Part shown: positions 36,801 through 50,700 of the stretch, piece by piece
Layout of the letters: each line of letters begins with the position of its first letter
Numbering within the stretch: the first letter of the stretch is position 1
Assembly (NCBI GenBank): GCA_023333565.1
Contig: JAJKFH010001865.1
Location: forward strand, 7,316,001-7,380,000
Length of the DNA: 64,000 nucleotides
Direction of reading: 5' to 3'
Source: Puffinus mauretanicus
Lineage: Eukaryota > Chordata > Aves > Procellariiformes > Procellariidae
Made by a program: the position numbers and the translations under genes
Notes under the pieces: generated by a model
Databases searched by the model: none
The model's input: the letters and a program-made list of their open reading frames with translations, nothing else
What the model was told of the DNA's origin: nothing

Positions 36801-39800
36801 GGGGGAGGAAGAAGTGAAAAGAGGAGATAAATTACCACTTGGCTGGGCTGGTAGGCTGGAGACAGAAGTGAAAGTCATTACACACGGAATCGTAAGGAGA
36901 AAAAGCAGAGCACAAGGCAACCTCTGTCTGACAATGACGAAACAGAGATGAACAGCAGATTGGAGAAGAAACTAAGGGGTAGGAGAGAACATGGTGAAAC
37001 ACAGAAATAGGTGAAGACTATTCAAATATGGCATGTAACATCTTTGTATATCTTTTATTGCTGCTCTTCAGAAAGCAGCCATCTCAGACATGAATCTGCC
37101 AAAAGTGTCTTATTTATATAGGGCTTATAATGGAATGACAGAAAAACCTCTGCTTTCTGTCTCCTTTGTAGCTGTGGATAACTACATAGAGATTTTAAAT
37201 ACTCCCATATATGTTTGTAAGATCCATTTTTACTCTTGGCCAAGTACCACATAATGATCACAGAGATGATAGCTGAGGATGTAGTTTGGTGTGACCAAAC
37301 TGTTTGCATCCAAAATTATTTGAGAGCTTTAATAGCAACAACACGAGTTGATAAATGGAGATTTGACCAGAATATTCCAGGCTCTCTAGATCCCAGCAAT
37401 ATCAGATGGTGAAGAAATGTATTCTTGCGCAGGCAGCTGGATGTCTATGACCTACTGATCCTGAAGAACCATCTAGCCATGGGAATGCCTCTCAGGATAC
37501 AGGGAAGCAATAGCACCTGACGGCATTACCACAACCTTGTGAGTTCCTGACTTGGCTGAGCAACACGAGCTGCTCACGCCTTTGCTCCTGGTCCATTGCA
37601 TATCCAGATCTCCTTTTTAATGCATACTCACACACGGTAATTTGCAGCTGAAATAGGCTACAAGCATAGATGCAGCTGGTCAGTTAACTATAACATAGTA
37701 GACTGCGATAACCAGGTCAGCTGCAGTAGTCCCTGTTTGGGCAGGGACATGATACAGGCCCTTGAGAATCTGTTTCCACCATCTGCTGTTGGGTGCAGCT
37801 TGTGGTTCCTCCCCTCTGCCTGTACCAGCTAAGTGCGGCCAGAAAGGGCTGCTCAAGTGGTTGACGTAGGAGCTCCCAATGGTCCTTGCCCAGGCGGGCT
37901 TCAGCCTCCCAACAACTGGAAAACTTCTTCCAGCGGCTGACTGCCTGGTCTCCTGTTGGGAATTGTTTCACACTGTGTGTAAATAATACTGGTGAGCCCC
38001 AAAGCAGCTTTCCTACCGGTAAATGGTATGGGAAACACATGCCCTGGGGCTTGGGAAAGCCTACCCCATGAGTCACCTGACTTGACTTTAAATGCTGGAG
38101 AAAAAAAAATAAAAGGAAAAGCACCAAGTTTATTCAACAGAGTCAAGGTTTAAGTTTTGGATTACGAGCATGAAACAAAGCTAGAAAAGAAAAACACAGA
38201 CGTGACAACACTTAGAAAAAAAACTAACCTCGGTCTGTCTTTCTAGCTTGACCAGGGACTTCTCCGAGGCGTATCTTGGCCCGGGAAACCAGGCTGGTGA
38301 CTCAGCATGCCATCTCCACTGTCTTGTCTTGCCTACCACAGCTGACCTGTGGTCTTGTTCACCCAGAGAACCGAGACAGCAGCCCCCAGACCCATCTCCC
38401 TCCTGGGCACTGTCTTTCAGAGCCGACTTTTCCGTGTAGCAGACACCTCCGCCCCAGCTGCCTCCGGGCAGCATTGCCTGAGATGCAGCTGAGGCTGTAT
38501 CTTCTCCCTGCCTCTAGTTTCTTTCAGCGCCTCTCACTTCACACCTCCCTGATCCTGTTTTGGTCTAACAGGAACATAGCACGGTGCATAGTGCAGCACC
38601 ATGCAAAATTGTACAACCTCAATTTTACGCATGCACCAACTTGTTTTTATTTCATTTGCCTCATTGAAGGCATGACATTTTCATTACCATTGTAGCACTT
38701 TATAAACCATACATCAACCGAAGGATTAACTACACAAACATCTTGTTAAATTTGCTGTCACTATTTCACTGATCTGATGATAACCACATAACTTATTGCT
38801 AATACTAATTATTAGTCCTGACAGATTTGGCATGTATAACGATTTCTACAGTCCCTTCCCAGCATAAGCATTTCCCCGCCTCCTGATCGCCACTGCCTTT
38901 GTGTCACCTGGAGAGCCTCCTGCTTTCTCCACAGGATTTCTTAACTCTTTCATCTGATCCCACAGCTGCTCTACATCCACCTAATTGAAGTGGTCACATC
39001 TGGAAAGGAAATGTAAGCATGAGTTGATACCATATGATTGCTTCTGGACATGGTATTTCCTAGTGATGTCATATATCTCATGAAAAGACCACAGGCAAAA
39101 TGCATCTCAGGCAGAATTGAAAAGAAGAATTAAAGTCAAAGAAGAAGAGTTGATGAAGGCATCTTTTTTGTTCCTTTGTGGCAGAAAAATTACAGCCACT
39201 GACCTGGTTTAATAGCTGGCTCGTTAAAAGATATACTACAGTCAAAATTCTGAAAACGTAGAACCATTTTTTGGTTTATAAAATTTACTTTAATGATTAC
39301 GAAGTATTTTTGTTTAAAAGTGGTAACTCAGCACACTTAACAACAGGGTGCTAGCAAACTGATAATTTTAGCCTTACAAATGCTGCTACAAAAATGTGTT
39401 CCAAAAACTTTTGGCTTCAAGGTATGACAAGTAGGTACCTAGCAAACTCAGCCCGGGGTTTAGATTTAGTTTCCAAAACTATGTTTTTTCTAGGTGTTTA
39501 TACTGACAAATAAATTTTGAGGTTAACAGAGGTTAAAAAAGGCACTGCTAAACCTTCACTGATTTGGAGAAAAGGATATTTGGTAGATTTTGAAGAGAAG
39601 TATAAAAGCAGAATTTCTGAATGCGAACATGCTAATTAGTGCATGTCCTTCACATTTTATAGAAAGCAAAGGATTCCCCAAAGGAGACCAATAGTTTCCA
39701 GCTATGAGTTTACTGCATAGATTTATCTTGTACCTTTTTAAGAATGAAATTAATTTTGCTTCAGAGCAAAAAAGTATCCATATATACTTTTAATGTTAAC

Positions 39801-42800
39801 TATACAGAAAATTGGTTAGACGTTTAGAGTATTACTACTGTAGTAAAAGCCACATTTCTTAAAACATGCTAGCATATATCAACTAACAGATTTGCACGAC
39901 CCTCAGGATTTTTGCTTAGTGTAAAGAATCAGAAAACTCTGTTAACAAAGCTAGTGCTGTTCTGTTTGTAAGGTCTAGCATAATATGGTATTACATTCAT
40001 AAAATGGTATCACATTCACCTACTGCTTTGCACTCACCCATAGCTCAAAATGTGAATACAGAACAGTACGACTTTGCTAAATATAATGGATCTGTGGTGA
40101 TTTCACCCAGCTATAAAGAACTGTTGAAATTTGATTAACCTGTGAAAAGTGAAGAGATGATGAGTTATGGAGGTAGCACTTGCTTCTCTCATAGTAAAAC
40201 ATCTGCCACATTACGTTGTTAAAATAGTGCTACTATCCAGGAGGGACTTTTCACAAAAGAATTGACACCTTACACACCACACGGTTTGCCCTTCAAAAAC
40301 CAGATGACAGATATCCTACCTTAGCAAATGGACTGCTGCAACAGTTCACATCCCAGCGTTAATGTCACATTCTTGTCCATCAGGGGCAAAATCCCGTCCA
40401 GCCTCGCTTTAAAAGCCTGCGGGTAAATGAATGATAGAATCACTGTAAGTTCACCACATCTAAAAATGTATTAACATGCTAGAAATTATTTAAATGGATT
40501 AATTTTTGCAGCCATATTTGATTGTATAAGTACTTTTTCCCTTTGACTTGCCTGCTTAAGAACTCTCTTAAGCTGTCTTCCAAAATGTATTCGCAGACAT
40601 TTTCTATACTTAATCTGTTGCTATTTTTTGCATTTCCTACCCTGGCTAAAAATTTAAAACATTTAATACTGTTTCTTAGTTATAACTTAGAAAGCCAGTA
40701 ATGCAATGAAAAAAAAAGTCAGTGTGATATTGCAGAGATGTATTAATATTACTCAACATTCAAAGCTTTGCTAAAAACAAGAACTCAGCAAAGGACTAAA
40801 TATATCTTCAATGTATTACATAGAACTAACCAAGAGCTCTTTATTGGGGTTATTTCAAACAGAAATGCATTTTCTGTTAACTTTTTCCAGGGAAGCACAG
40901 ATTTTACAGGAAATTTTCTGTATTAATCTAGAATATTAAAAAAACCCAAGAGTATTTCATTTCAGGTTGGCTCATACAGAAGTTAGTGTATTTCATTTTG
41001 CTGAGCCGACTGACATGATTTACTTTTCTGGCAGTTAACAAAACAGGAAAGTACCTCTCTCTTTGCCCCAGAGGAAATATATTGACTCCCATTCTCATCC
41101 AGGGATGACACTACAAGTTTCTCTCTGGCTGAACTGCTTGATGTGTGGGAGTCACACAAAAGTAGGTGATTCACAGGAAAATTTTGGTAAGGGAAGCATA
41201 TCTATACAGTTTTTTTTTTAAAAGGACACTTTTCCCCTTGCCCACTCCTCCACTCAGAATGGGAAAATCTGGATAAGTACTGAAGGTCAAAGTGCCTTGG
41301 GAGATTTCAGTAATTCAAGTCATGCGTAGTTTACAAACTTTGAAGTATTAAAATATCTTGTTGAGATTGAAAATATTTCTACATTTGTAAATTCTTTATT
41401 TTTAAGGACTTCGATTCCCAGGAAAAACCTTGAAAAATGAGCATTTCATATCAGCAAAGCTCTGCATGCAAATACCGAACTTTCTTGTGCAGGGCAATTC
41501 CAAATCCTGCCTAGCTCTCATAATAGTCCCCTTCAGTCTGAGAGATTTCTGTAGCATGCATCAGGTGAGTGTAATTATTACTCTCCTAGAAATTCTTCTA
41601 CTAACACTTTCTGCTTATACTTCAAGGTAAAGAACATTTCCTCACACAGGCTACTACTCAGTGGTACAACTGCAACTTCCTGCAGCTGAGATTTCTGTGT
41701 ATCACTCTATAAATCCAAGAAATCTTTTAAAGACATTTCTCAACTACATCCTGATTGTGCAAACACAAGTCCATGGGGCACCAGGTGGATGCCAAACATC
41801 TCCCAGGTAGAGAAGCCTTGCCCTCTCAAACTCACCTCTGCCAGGTCGCCGTTCGCATGGAAAGCGCCATGAAGAAAACAAAACAAAACCACACCCCAGA
41901 GCAAAACCAGTTGGGCGTCTTGAATTTCTTTGGACCTGCTGTGCATCAAAATGATTTAAAACCAAAGAAATTCAGGAGTCTACTGATGTCTAACATTTCT
42001 ACAAAGCACTCTCATGTGCTTACCCATAAGGACACGATGGATTCACCATTCCAGCTCAGCAAAGAATTTATTCGGTGATCAAAAGGTAAAGCACCCATTA
42101 AAGGTTTTGCAGTCCCCTTTTTCTCCCCATGACATAAATCTGGCCACATCAAAACAACCACGTCACTATTGCACTGATGACCCCTAAGACTGAGCTGTCG
42201 CTCACGTATCACTAAGTAAAACCTGTCGAACTGTTCTATGACCGCTAAACTAAGACTAATGACTTCTTCGTCAGCAGCCTCTGGGCTCTAATGAGCAGAA
42301 AATGACATTGATCTTAATCAGATCAGACACCAGCTTCTCTCAACTCGATCTCAAAGTCTATTTGATTTCATGCTTCATTATAAAATCAATTAATTGTTTC
42401 ATTGCCTAGTCATTTTATATGTTATTTATAAAACATATTGTGTTGATATTCAAAAGATAGCAGTCAGTCAGGATATTTTGTACCAACCCCGAACAGTATG
42501 CATGGAAAACAGCATTATTTTTAGAAGATGCAGCACATATAAACCAATGCCATGAACTTCACCTGATCATCCAAAGTGGTGTGATCAATTGTACCAGCCA
42601 GGGGGCATTTCCTGCATGCCTAAAAGCCCTGCTTTTGCAGGGGCTTCACAGCCTTTGACAAGGAGAGAAGTGCCATTCACAAATCCATCCTCAGCGTCAC
42701 TTTTTGTCAGTGCACTCGCACTTCCCCGCAGAAGAGATCAACCTCCTTAGAGCTGAGAGCCGAAACAGTTTCAGTGCAGTGAGGTATTTTAGAAGCTGAA

Positions 42801-44071
42801 ACTAAGCATGGAACACCAAGTTAATTAGTACAGACATTACAACATGCTGGACATGTGGAAAATTTAAGCCACAATGAGGCTCTTTTGTTGTTTTGCAATA
42901 ATTATTTCATTTTCCAAGCAACTTGGACATATGAGTGGATGTTTATGGAAAACAGGATCATTCACTCAAGCATGAGTTTCGAAATGAAGTTTATTTTTAA
43001 GGAAGTTATTTATCGTTTACTCTATCAAGTTTTTTTACTTACATCTAGATTCAGTAAAGCACTTAGCCGTGACGCATTTGAGTTCAAAGGTGCACTTTCA
43101 TGAATATATAACTAGAAATATTCATTTCAGACAAAGAGGATTCTAACATTAGCAAGAAGATAAAGAATATGCTAAGCTTCAACCCTGCAAAAAATATGCA
43201 TATATCTTTTCTACTGCAGATAATCATTGCAATGGGTGTGGGCTGGAAAACTCTATTTCTGTTTTTATCTTAATTTTTGTCCCAGTTGTCATGCACATAT
43301 TCCAAAGAGCACTTCGCCTTAGCTTTCCTGAATAAGTGCTCCTATAACAAATATTTGATTTTTTACCTTGGATTTAAATTATGCAGTGTAGTTTTATCCA
43401 CTATTCCTTAAGCTTATTCGTTGATAATCTGTCATGTTCTCTTCTGTGATTTACAAATATTCTTTGGAAGTGGCACAATGACATTACTTTAACTCTGCCC
43501 TACTTTTGAGGTATCAATAATTTATATAACCGTGTCTTGCAGCTCTTCTGAAACTATTCCTTACTCATATCGGAGCTGTACAAGTCACAGTCAGAGCTGA
43601 GTTTCACCCAGCACAGTATCCCGCTTTTGACACTGACCACCACTAATTCTTTCAAAGTATGTGCAAAGGACTTACAAAAAGCAGATACGGAATCGCTTGC
43701 TGCCTATAGAACAATTTTTTACCCTATTAATTAGAAGTTGATTTAGGTCTCCTCCCACATTTTTATTTCATTTAATCAATACCATGGCAGCTTTTGATGG
43801 TTGAATTATCTGTAAAAGCATATACCCTTTTCTGGAGTCTTTAGCCTGGGTGTGTAACAGAGCACGCCTGACCACCCTGGGACACCTGCAAAGGCAGTCC
43901 ACTGCCTTTCTCAGGCAGGACATCTCCTGCCAGTCAATATGATCAACCCCACAGACCTGACTTCAGTTTGGCAACTACCCTACGGGCAATGCAGAGGAAT
44001 GACTGGAATTACAAGTGACTGGATGGCTTTCAATAAGCTAAAGAGACAAGGAAGACAAGGACTGCGAGCAG

Positions 44072-44812
44072 GATAAACCCCCCATAATCCAAGAGGAAGC
44101 AGTTAATGACCTGCTACGCCACCTGGACGTTCACAAGTCTATGGGGCCGGATGGGATCCACCTGAGGGTACTGAGGGAGCTGGCAGAGGAGCTTGCTGAG
44201 CTGCTCTCCATCATTTACCAGCAGTCATGGTTAACTGGGGAAGTCCCAGACGACTGGAGGCTCGCCAGTGTGACGCCCATCTATAAGAAGGGCCAGAAGG
44301 AGGATCCGGGGAACTACAGGCCGGTCAGCCTGACCTCGGTGCCGGGGAAGATCATGGAGCAGTTTGTTTTGAGGGCGCTCACGAGCCATGTCCAGGACAA
44401 CCAGGGGATCAGGCCCAGCCAGCACGGGTTCATGGAAAGCAGGTCCTGCTTGACCAACCTGATCTCCTTCTATGACCAGGTGACCCGCCTAGTGAATGAG
44501 GGAAAGGCTGTGGATGTGGTCTGCCTGGACTTCAGTAAAGCCTTTGACACTGTCTCCCACAGCATTCTCCTGGAGAAGCTGGCGGCTCACGGCCTAGACA
44601 GGTGCACTCTTCACTGGGTAAAGAACTGGCTGGATGGCCGAGCCCAGAGAGTTGTGGTGAACGGAGTTAAATCCAGTTGGCGGCCGGTCACAAGCGGTGT
44701 TCCCCAGGGCTCAGTTTTGGGGCCGGTCCTGTTCAATATCTTTATCAATGATCTGGACGAGGGGATCGAGTGCTCCCTCAGTAAGTTTGCAGACACCAAG
44801 TTGGGAGTGTGA
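44072..44812 (+). pseudogene. CR1 ORF2 reverse transcriptase fragment
   Basis: The frame, open from before the first Met at 44141, encodes most of a CR1 reverse transcriptase. Visible motifs in order are [50 protein letters not shown], motif [17 protein letters not shown] (first catalytic Asp), motif [15 protein letters not shown], and then [11 protein letters not shown]1 enzymes normally read FADD here; one Asp codon (GAC) is gone, so the second catalytic site is damaged by an in-frame 3-base loss. The frame then ends at the TGA at 44810-44812, after single-base changes beyond GVFADT-type sequence. No activity is expected. Confidence 0.93.
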
Positions 44813-44954
44813 TCTGCTTAGAGGAGGCTCTGCAGAGGGACCTGGACAGGCTGGATGGAGTGGGCCGAGGCCAAACTGTAGAGGTTCACAAGGCAAGTGC
44901 CGGTCCTGCACTTCGCCACAACAACCCCAAACAACGCTACAGGCTTGAGGAAGA

Positions 44955-45305
44955 GTGGCTGGAAAGCTGCCCAGAGGAAAAGGACCTGGGGTGCTGGTTG
45001 ACAGCCGGCTGAACATGAGCCGGCAGTGTGCCCAGGTGGCCAAGAAGGCCAACGGCATCCTGGCCTGTATCAGAACTGGTGTGGCCAGCAGGAGCAGGGA
45101 GGTGATCGTGCCCCTGTACTGGGCACTGGTGAGGCCGCACCTCGAATCCTGTGTTCAGTTTTGGGCCCCTCACTACAAGAAGGACATGGAGGTGCTGGAG
45201 CGTGTCCAGAGAAGGGCAACGAAGCTGGTGAAGGGCCTGGAGCACAAGTCTGATGAGGAGCGGCTGAGGGAACTGGGGTTGTTTAGTCTGGAGAAGAGAG
45301 GCTGA
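44955..45305 (+). pseudogene. CR1 ORF2 C-terminal fragment, first part
   Basis: After a frameshift the CR1 protein continues in another frame. It shows [56 protein letters not shown] and [20 protein letters not shown], ending [10 protein letters not shown] at a TGA (45303-45305). CR1 copies normally continue with RLRGDLI, so a one-base deletion in the AGAGGCTGAGGGGA segment causes the stop. Confidence 0.92.
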
Positions 45306-45348
45306 GGGGAGACCTCATCGCGCTCTACAACTACACCTGAAAGGAGGT

Positions 45349-45573
45349 TGTAGCGAGGTGGGTGTTGGTCTCTTCTCCCAAGTAACTAGCGATAGGACGA
45401 GAGGAAATGGCCTCAAGTTGCGCCAAGGGAGGTTTAGATTGGACATTAGGAGAAATTTCTTTACTGAAAGAGTGGTCAGGCCTTGGAACAGGCTGCCCAG
45501 GGAAGTGGTTGAGTCACCATCCCTGGAAGTATTTAAAAGACATGTAGATGAGGCGCTTAGGGACATGGTATAG
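45349..45573 (+). pseudogene. CR1 ORF2 C-terminal fragment, last part
   Basis: The end of the CR1 protein in a third segment: [53 protein letters not shown] and DEALRDMV, then the natural TAG stop (45571-45573). The CR1 3' UTR follows directly. Confidence 0.92.
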
Positions 45574-45660
45574 TGGGCATGGTGTGTTGGGTTGACGGTT
45601 GGACTCGATGATCTTAGAGGTCTTTTCCAACCTTTATGATTCTGTCATTCTATGATTCTA

Positions 45661-47224
45661 AATAATAATTACCCAGAACAAAAGTATTCAACGGGAAAAT
45701 ATTAATCTCAAACCAGCTTAAAGTATCTTATGTTTTAGGTGTTCCTCTGTCTTTTACACACAGGCAGCTGCAGTCCACAGTGTTTCACATCCTCCCCGCT
45801 AGGTCCATGTCTGCTAGTCAGGGTCTCATTTCTATCCATTCCTGGAAAGCGATCCTTACACAAATGTTACATTTCTTGAAGCTTTTTCACTACTGCTTTG
45901 TCTTCCTTTCCCAGTACAAAGCCCTAACAGCTGCATTTACCTGCATTGCTTAACTGCTGAGAAATTGCCTTTATCAAATTTGTCCAAGTAATGAAAACCC
46001 CAAGCACGTAAGTTGAGGTCACATGAGGAGGACCATGTCTTGTGGCAGATATGCCCCTGTGAATGGGATGAGCACACTGCAACGCTTGATTGCTGCTAGG
46101 GAACCTGCCTTCAAAGGACATGTTCCACCAGCTCACATATAGCCTCTGCTCTGATTCTCCAAGGGGCCTGACATATTTGGCATGTTGAGTAGAGCCCTAC
46201 CTACCCCATCACCTCCCGGAGTGGAAGGGCAGCAAAACTTCCATGCTACAAGTGTAGTAAATGCCAGCTGGAAAGCATTGGAAAATAGGGTCTGAAGGAA
46301 CAAGTCTCACTCTGAACACCCGAGACTAGATAAGCCAATTTGACAAGTCCTCAGCTTCTGGAAAATGAAAACTATTACTCTTCTGGGGTGAGGATGTGCA
46401 TATTACAAGTAAACACTTGACCTCACCAAATTACTGATAGTTTCCATTGACTTGGTGAGGGATTTAATAATTTTTTTATTTAAACTATGTGGTACGAGGA
46501 GGCATTTTTATTTAAATATCAATTTCCAATATTTCTGTGAGGCATAGAGGTCTAATACAGCTGGATTATTTATTCGGCAGTCTTTGTTCTCTTTGCTTGA
46601 AAGATACCTATCTCTAAGAATTAGGTAAAATATTTCTTCTGGCAAATCTACTTAGGTTGATTGTATACAGTACTCATAAGCTGAGAATTACATTTCCTCA
46701 TGTATGTCATCCATAAGAACATGAAACTTTGCTTCCAGGCTTCTGCCTTCACTATTTCAGAATCAAAGAGTGATTCAGGACTTGCTAAATAACCCTCCCA
46801 TCCTATGACTAGGAAGATAGTCACTGATTTCAAATTCAGAGAAGAGACCATTTTCAGGACTCTGCCCCAATAGGGAAGAGGAGAGAAATAGCTATAGATC
46901 ATAACGTCAGTGATTTTGGCATCCATGATCTGTCTTTACTCAGTTTATTAAAAATTAACATCACCATTTGGCCACTGCAAGGATGCCACTTAGGAGTAAG
47001 TGGTTTTACATTTAACTTAATCATGAGCAGGCCAGGTTGTTTTCACGTTTCTGTTGTGTAGGATTCAAAAGTATTCTACTTAGTGTTAAGAGCTCACATC
47101 AAGTGCTACAGAAATTGAGATTGTGCAACACCTTCCTGGAATAAGTCCTAAATTTGCATAATTTACTTAGGTAACAAAACTTTTCCCAGAAAATAGCACA
47201 AGTCCACAAACAGTTTTAGGTTCT
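45661..47224. other. Non-coding spacer between two CR1 copies
   Basis: About 1.6 kb of mixed-composition sequence with no recognisable gene, repeat or RNA. Confidence 0.5.
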
Positions 47225-47712
47225 CGCTTCTGGTGAGTGTACCTTCACCAGCTCCAGTCACAGTTCTGGGCACCCCAGCAGAAGAAAGATATGGACTTAC
47301 TGGAGTGAGGCCAGCCCAGGGCCACAAAGATGTCTAAGGGACTGGAGCATCTCCCATACATGGAGAGGCTGAGAGAGCTGGGGTTGTTCAGCCTGTAGAA
47401 GAGAAAGCTCAAGGGATCTTATCAATGTATATAAATACCTGAGAGGAGGGGGGTGAAGATAAGGGAGCCAGACTCTGCTCAGTAGTGCCCATGAACAGGA
47501 CAAGAGGCAATGGATATATATTAAAGCACATGAATACACTTTTTTTACTGTGAAGGTGCTCAAACACAGGAACAGGTTGCCCAGAGAGGTTGTGAAGATA
47601 CTGAAAGCCCAACTGGACATGGTCCGGAGCAACTGGCTCTAGCTGCCGCTGCTTCAGCAGGGTGTCTGGACTAGAAGATCTCAAGCAGTCCCTTCCAACC
47701 TAAACGACTCTA
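47225..47712 (+). mobile_element. Old CR1 LINE 3' fragment
   Basis: A plus-strand CR1 remnant of about 490 bases. It contains the degraded equivalents of CAGTTCTGGGCACCCCAG, GGACTGGAGCATCTCCCATA, GAGAGAGCTGGGGTTGTTCA, AGGCAATGGATATATATTAA, GGTTGCCCAGAGAGGTTGTG and CAGTCCCTTCCAACCTAAAC. Homologous positions are seen in the younger copy at 44-45.7 kb, but divergence is much higher and the reading frame is destroyed. The terminal octamer array is reduced to ACGACTCTAAT. Confidence 0.9.
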
Positions 47713-50700
47713 ATTTTAACACCATAATCTGCAGCAGCAACACTAAAAAACTATTCTATTACTGTTATGTTCTTGCACATATAACATCAATTTTTGCATC
47801 ATCTGTAGTTTTCATTGGGCTACAAGTAACTGCAAATAGTTCCTATTGATTAGCTTCTAGTTGGTGGATAATGTGAGGAAATGAGGTCAAAGATAGCTTC
47901 AGCAATGGAACAAACACATCATCTGCAGCATTAGTGGTCAGCTAAAGTGTTTGCAACCAAAGTCATACAAAGGGCAAATCCTCTTTCCAGCAACTCATTG
48001 TGCTAAAAGAGATAACCCTTGTATTGCCTGGGATAGCTTTTGGTTCAGTTCTCTGCTTAGGAGTGGAAGGACCTACATACAATAAACCTCGTGAGAAAGT
48101 GTAAACTATGCTAAACTTAGAGGATGTGTGCCAATATTTTTTACCTTTTTTTTTTTCCCTGAAGAATGCAAATACATTCCTGAGCCACTGAGTAACTAAG
48201 TCAACAAATGTACTTCTGCAGGTGACAAAATTCTCCTTTGCTTTTACACACTAATGTGCACATATAGCTACTCCCAGAGAAACTCTTACTGTACTTTCAT
48301 TCCAGAGCACTGCCCTTGTCTCATGCAGGGTCCTCAAAGCCCTTGCCCTTTCTATCAGAAGGTAACTGATCCATCTCAGGTTGGAAAGAGAAATGTCACT
48401 CTTCAGCTTCTACGGGGGATAGAAATCTCCACAGACAACTCAGAAAAGAGGGATCCTTACCTCGCTAGCTGGGTTTTATCATCTGCAGACTCTTCTCATT
48501 TCCTTTCTGGCCAGAATTATCCTCGCTCATGGTAAGAGATCAGCAGTGCAAGGTGTAGGCAGATAACACGGTTTCTCTTTTTTTTATATCCACTTCCTTA
48601 AACGAATGTGCAACTTTAATTTCAGGTACTTTAATGCAACAGATTTCAAAAATTTGCAAATATTATATTAACTATGAAGAACACAAAGCTACTTTCATTT
48701 CTTTCAATACTGTGGTAAAAAAGTCAGAAGAACTCTCCAATGATTTTGCTGTTTCTTTAGAAGAAAAACTGAGGTGTATTACTGAAAGCCTGTACAATAG
48801 CAGAGTTTGGCTAAAAGAAAAATTAAAAGGAACCTAGTAAGTTTTCTGACATCTTAACAAAAGTGGAAATTTCAAAGCAGAAAGTACTCAGCATTTTAGT
48901 ATGGAAGAAGAGCCGTACGCAGCGTGGTGAACATATTCTGCAATGTTTTTCCCTTGCCTGAAGACAGGAGATCCATTTATCAGGATTATGCATTCTGCAG
49001 TGAGAAGCAGATAGAGTTCACCTCTTAAGGAGGCTCTATGCTTTTCACACTGGGCACAGAAGGGAATGTTACAGTATCATCTCGTGTGGGGAATGCAGCA
49101 ATTGGGAAAAGAGGCTAAGGGGAAAATCGCACCTGAAAAGAGGCAGCAGTACCCGAGCAAGTGCTCTCCGTCTCTCTCTCAGGCATACACCAAGACTGCA
49201 AGCCTGCTTGCACGCAGGCGAGCATCTGTGCAGGACAGGGCACTCAGCCTGTGAGCTCTCAAATGTCTTGGCTCTCCCTCGGCCGTGAGTGTAGACTGCC
49301 TCTCCCCAGCTCCGGCTGCCACCCTGTGAGGGGGGATCTCATGCCCTGCCCGAGCATTTGCTGCGTGATGGGAAAGAAGCAGCTCTTGCTATATGTAGAT
49401 CAGCAGAGAGACTGAGATAGAAATGAGACGAGGATGGCTTGGGTGACTTCTAGCAAACCCAGGAGACTACCTGGATAAGCAAAAACTCCCTAATCACTCA
49501 TTCAGACAGGTCAGGAGATCGGTAAAGAGGTGAGAAAGCTGCCTGCAGGCAAGCTGTCGGGACTGACAGGGTAACTTTTAGGGTTGGACAAATACCTCTG
49601 CTTTATCTCTAGGCATGCAACCCGCCTGGTGCAACCGTACATCTGATATTCAACCCCACCCTAACAACACAGACAGCTCCTCCAAGCCCCATGTTGCAAC
49701 CTGCTCTCCTCTCTTCCTGTCGCTGTCTGATTCAGTGGAAACAAAAGGGCGCATTGTCTGAACCGGGTGAGTGGTTTCATCACGACTTCCAGAAAAGCTG
49801 AGCACCAAAAAAGAAAACAGACAGATAGGTTATCTTGTCTCGGTTTCAGTCCCCTGCAGAAGTGTAGTGATTATTTAACGTACAGAGGGCTGGGGAGAGC
49901 CTCTATCGCTTGTGGGCTGCTGTATATTCACAATTTTGATGCTAGGTATAAAATAGCATTGTATGTCAAACCATGCGCCACGCTGTAAGACATTGCTAAA
50001 TAGGTCAGAACTCCCACAAGCAATTGCAGGTAAGAAATTATCTTAGTTATCAGAACAGTTAAAAAAAAAAAAAAAAAGCAAAACCACCATGGAGACAAGG
50101 AGAACTTACATAGGTACTTAACGCTCTTGGAAAAAAATCTATTTTTGCTAAGAAAAACATACTTACAGATAAAGATGATGTTGCAAAAGCCTTAAGATTA
50201 CAGCAAATATTTTGGATAAGACATCAAAATAGTTGTAGTTCAAGCAATTTATGTTTTCCTACGATTTTATGAGGGTAGATGGAATTGTCCAAAATATGTA
50301 CGAGTAAATCAAATGTTTTACATCAACGTCCAAGTATTTTGCCTTCCCGCAGTACACAATGACAAAAATATCAATGTCTCCAACACTGAAGAACTCGGTC
50401 TTTTCACATGGTGCACTTTTAACTTCTTTTTTTTCTGTTCCCTTCTGTTAACAAAGGACTCTCAAACACCAGTTGCACCCAAACCCAGAAACATTTCTGG
50501 TGAAGTGCCAATTGTACTTGTCTAACCCTTTAAGTAGTGCAGTAGTAACACTCCCAGTACATGCAGCAAACACAAAGAGCGAGCTGCTGTGCAAATACCA
50601 CTGCAGTTTGCAGACTTTCTGTATTTCAAAATCAACAACAACAACAAAGTGCTATAAACTTAACAGCAAAATATATGTAGCCCCTTTACCATCCTCACAG

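Larger units (their letters stand above)
26961..44045. other. Non-coding stretch, no gene recognised
   Basis: Seventeen kilobases, mostly AT-rich, with scattered moderately GC-rich patches (for example 29640-29870, 31250-31800, 37720-38100, 38230-38520). Open frames of up to about 140 codons occur there. None has a recognisable motif, membrane topology or splice context, and many are open on both strands. A possible CR1 remnant near 30.9 kb and a 26-bp tandem duplication near 33.8 kb are listed separately. Confidence 0.5.
44060..45660 (+). mobile_element. CR1 LINE, 5'-truncated, about 1.6 kb, defective
   Basis: A plus-strand chicken-repeat-1 non-LTR retrotransposon. It begins around 44060 inside the second open reading frame, in the sequence for [20 protein letters not shown], and runs through the reverse transcriptase, the C-terminal domain and a short 3' UTR. 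It ends in the CR1 octamer array (TTATGATTCTGTCATTCTATGATTCT). The 5' end and the whole endonuclease region are missing, as usual for 5'-truncated copies. The 5' border is approximate. At least two frameshifts and a lost catalytic codon make it non-autonomous. The good preservation of the protein frames suggests a younger insertion than the other CR1 pieces in the window. Confidence 0.95.

Noticed and set aside
37717..38127. 136-codon minus-strand open frame
   Set aside because: No motif recognised, and overlapping frames on both strands point to composition only.
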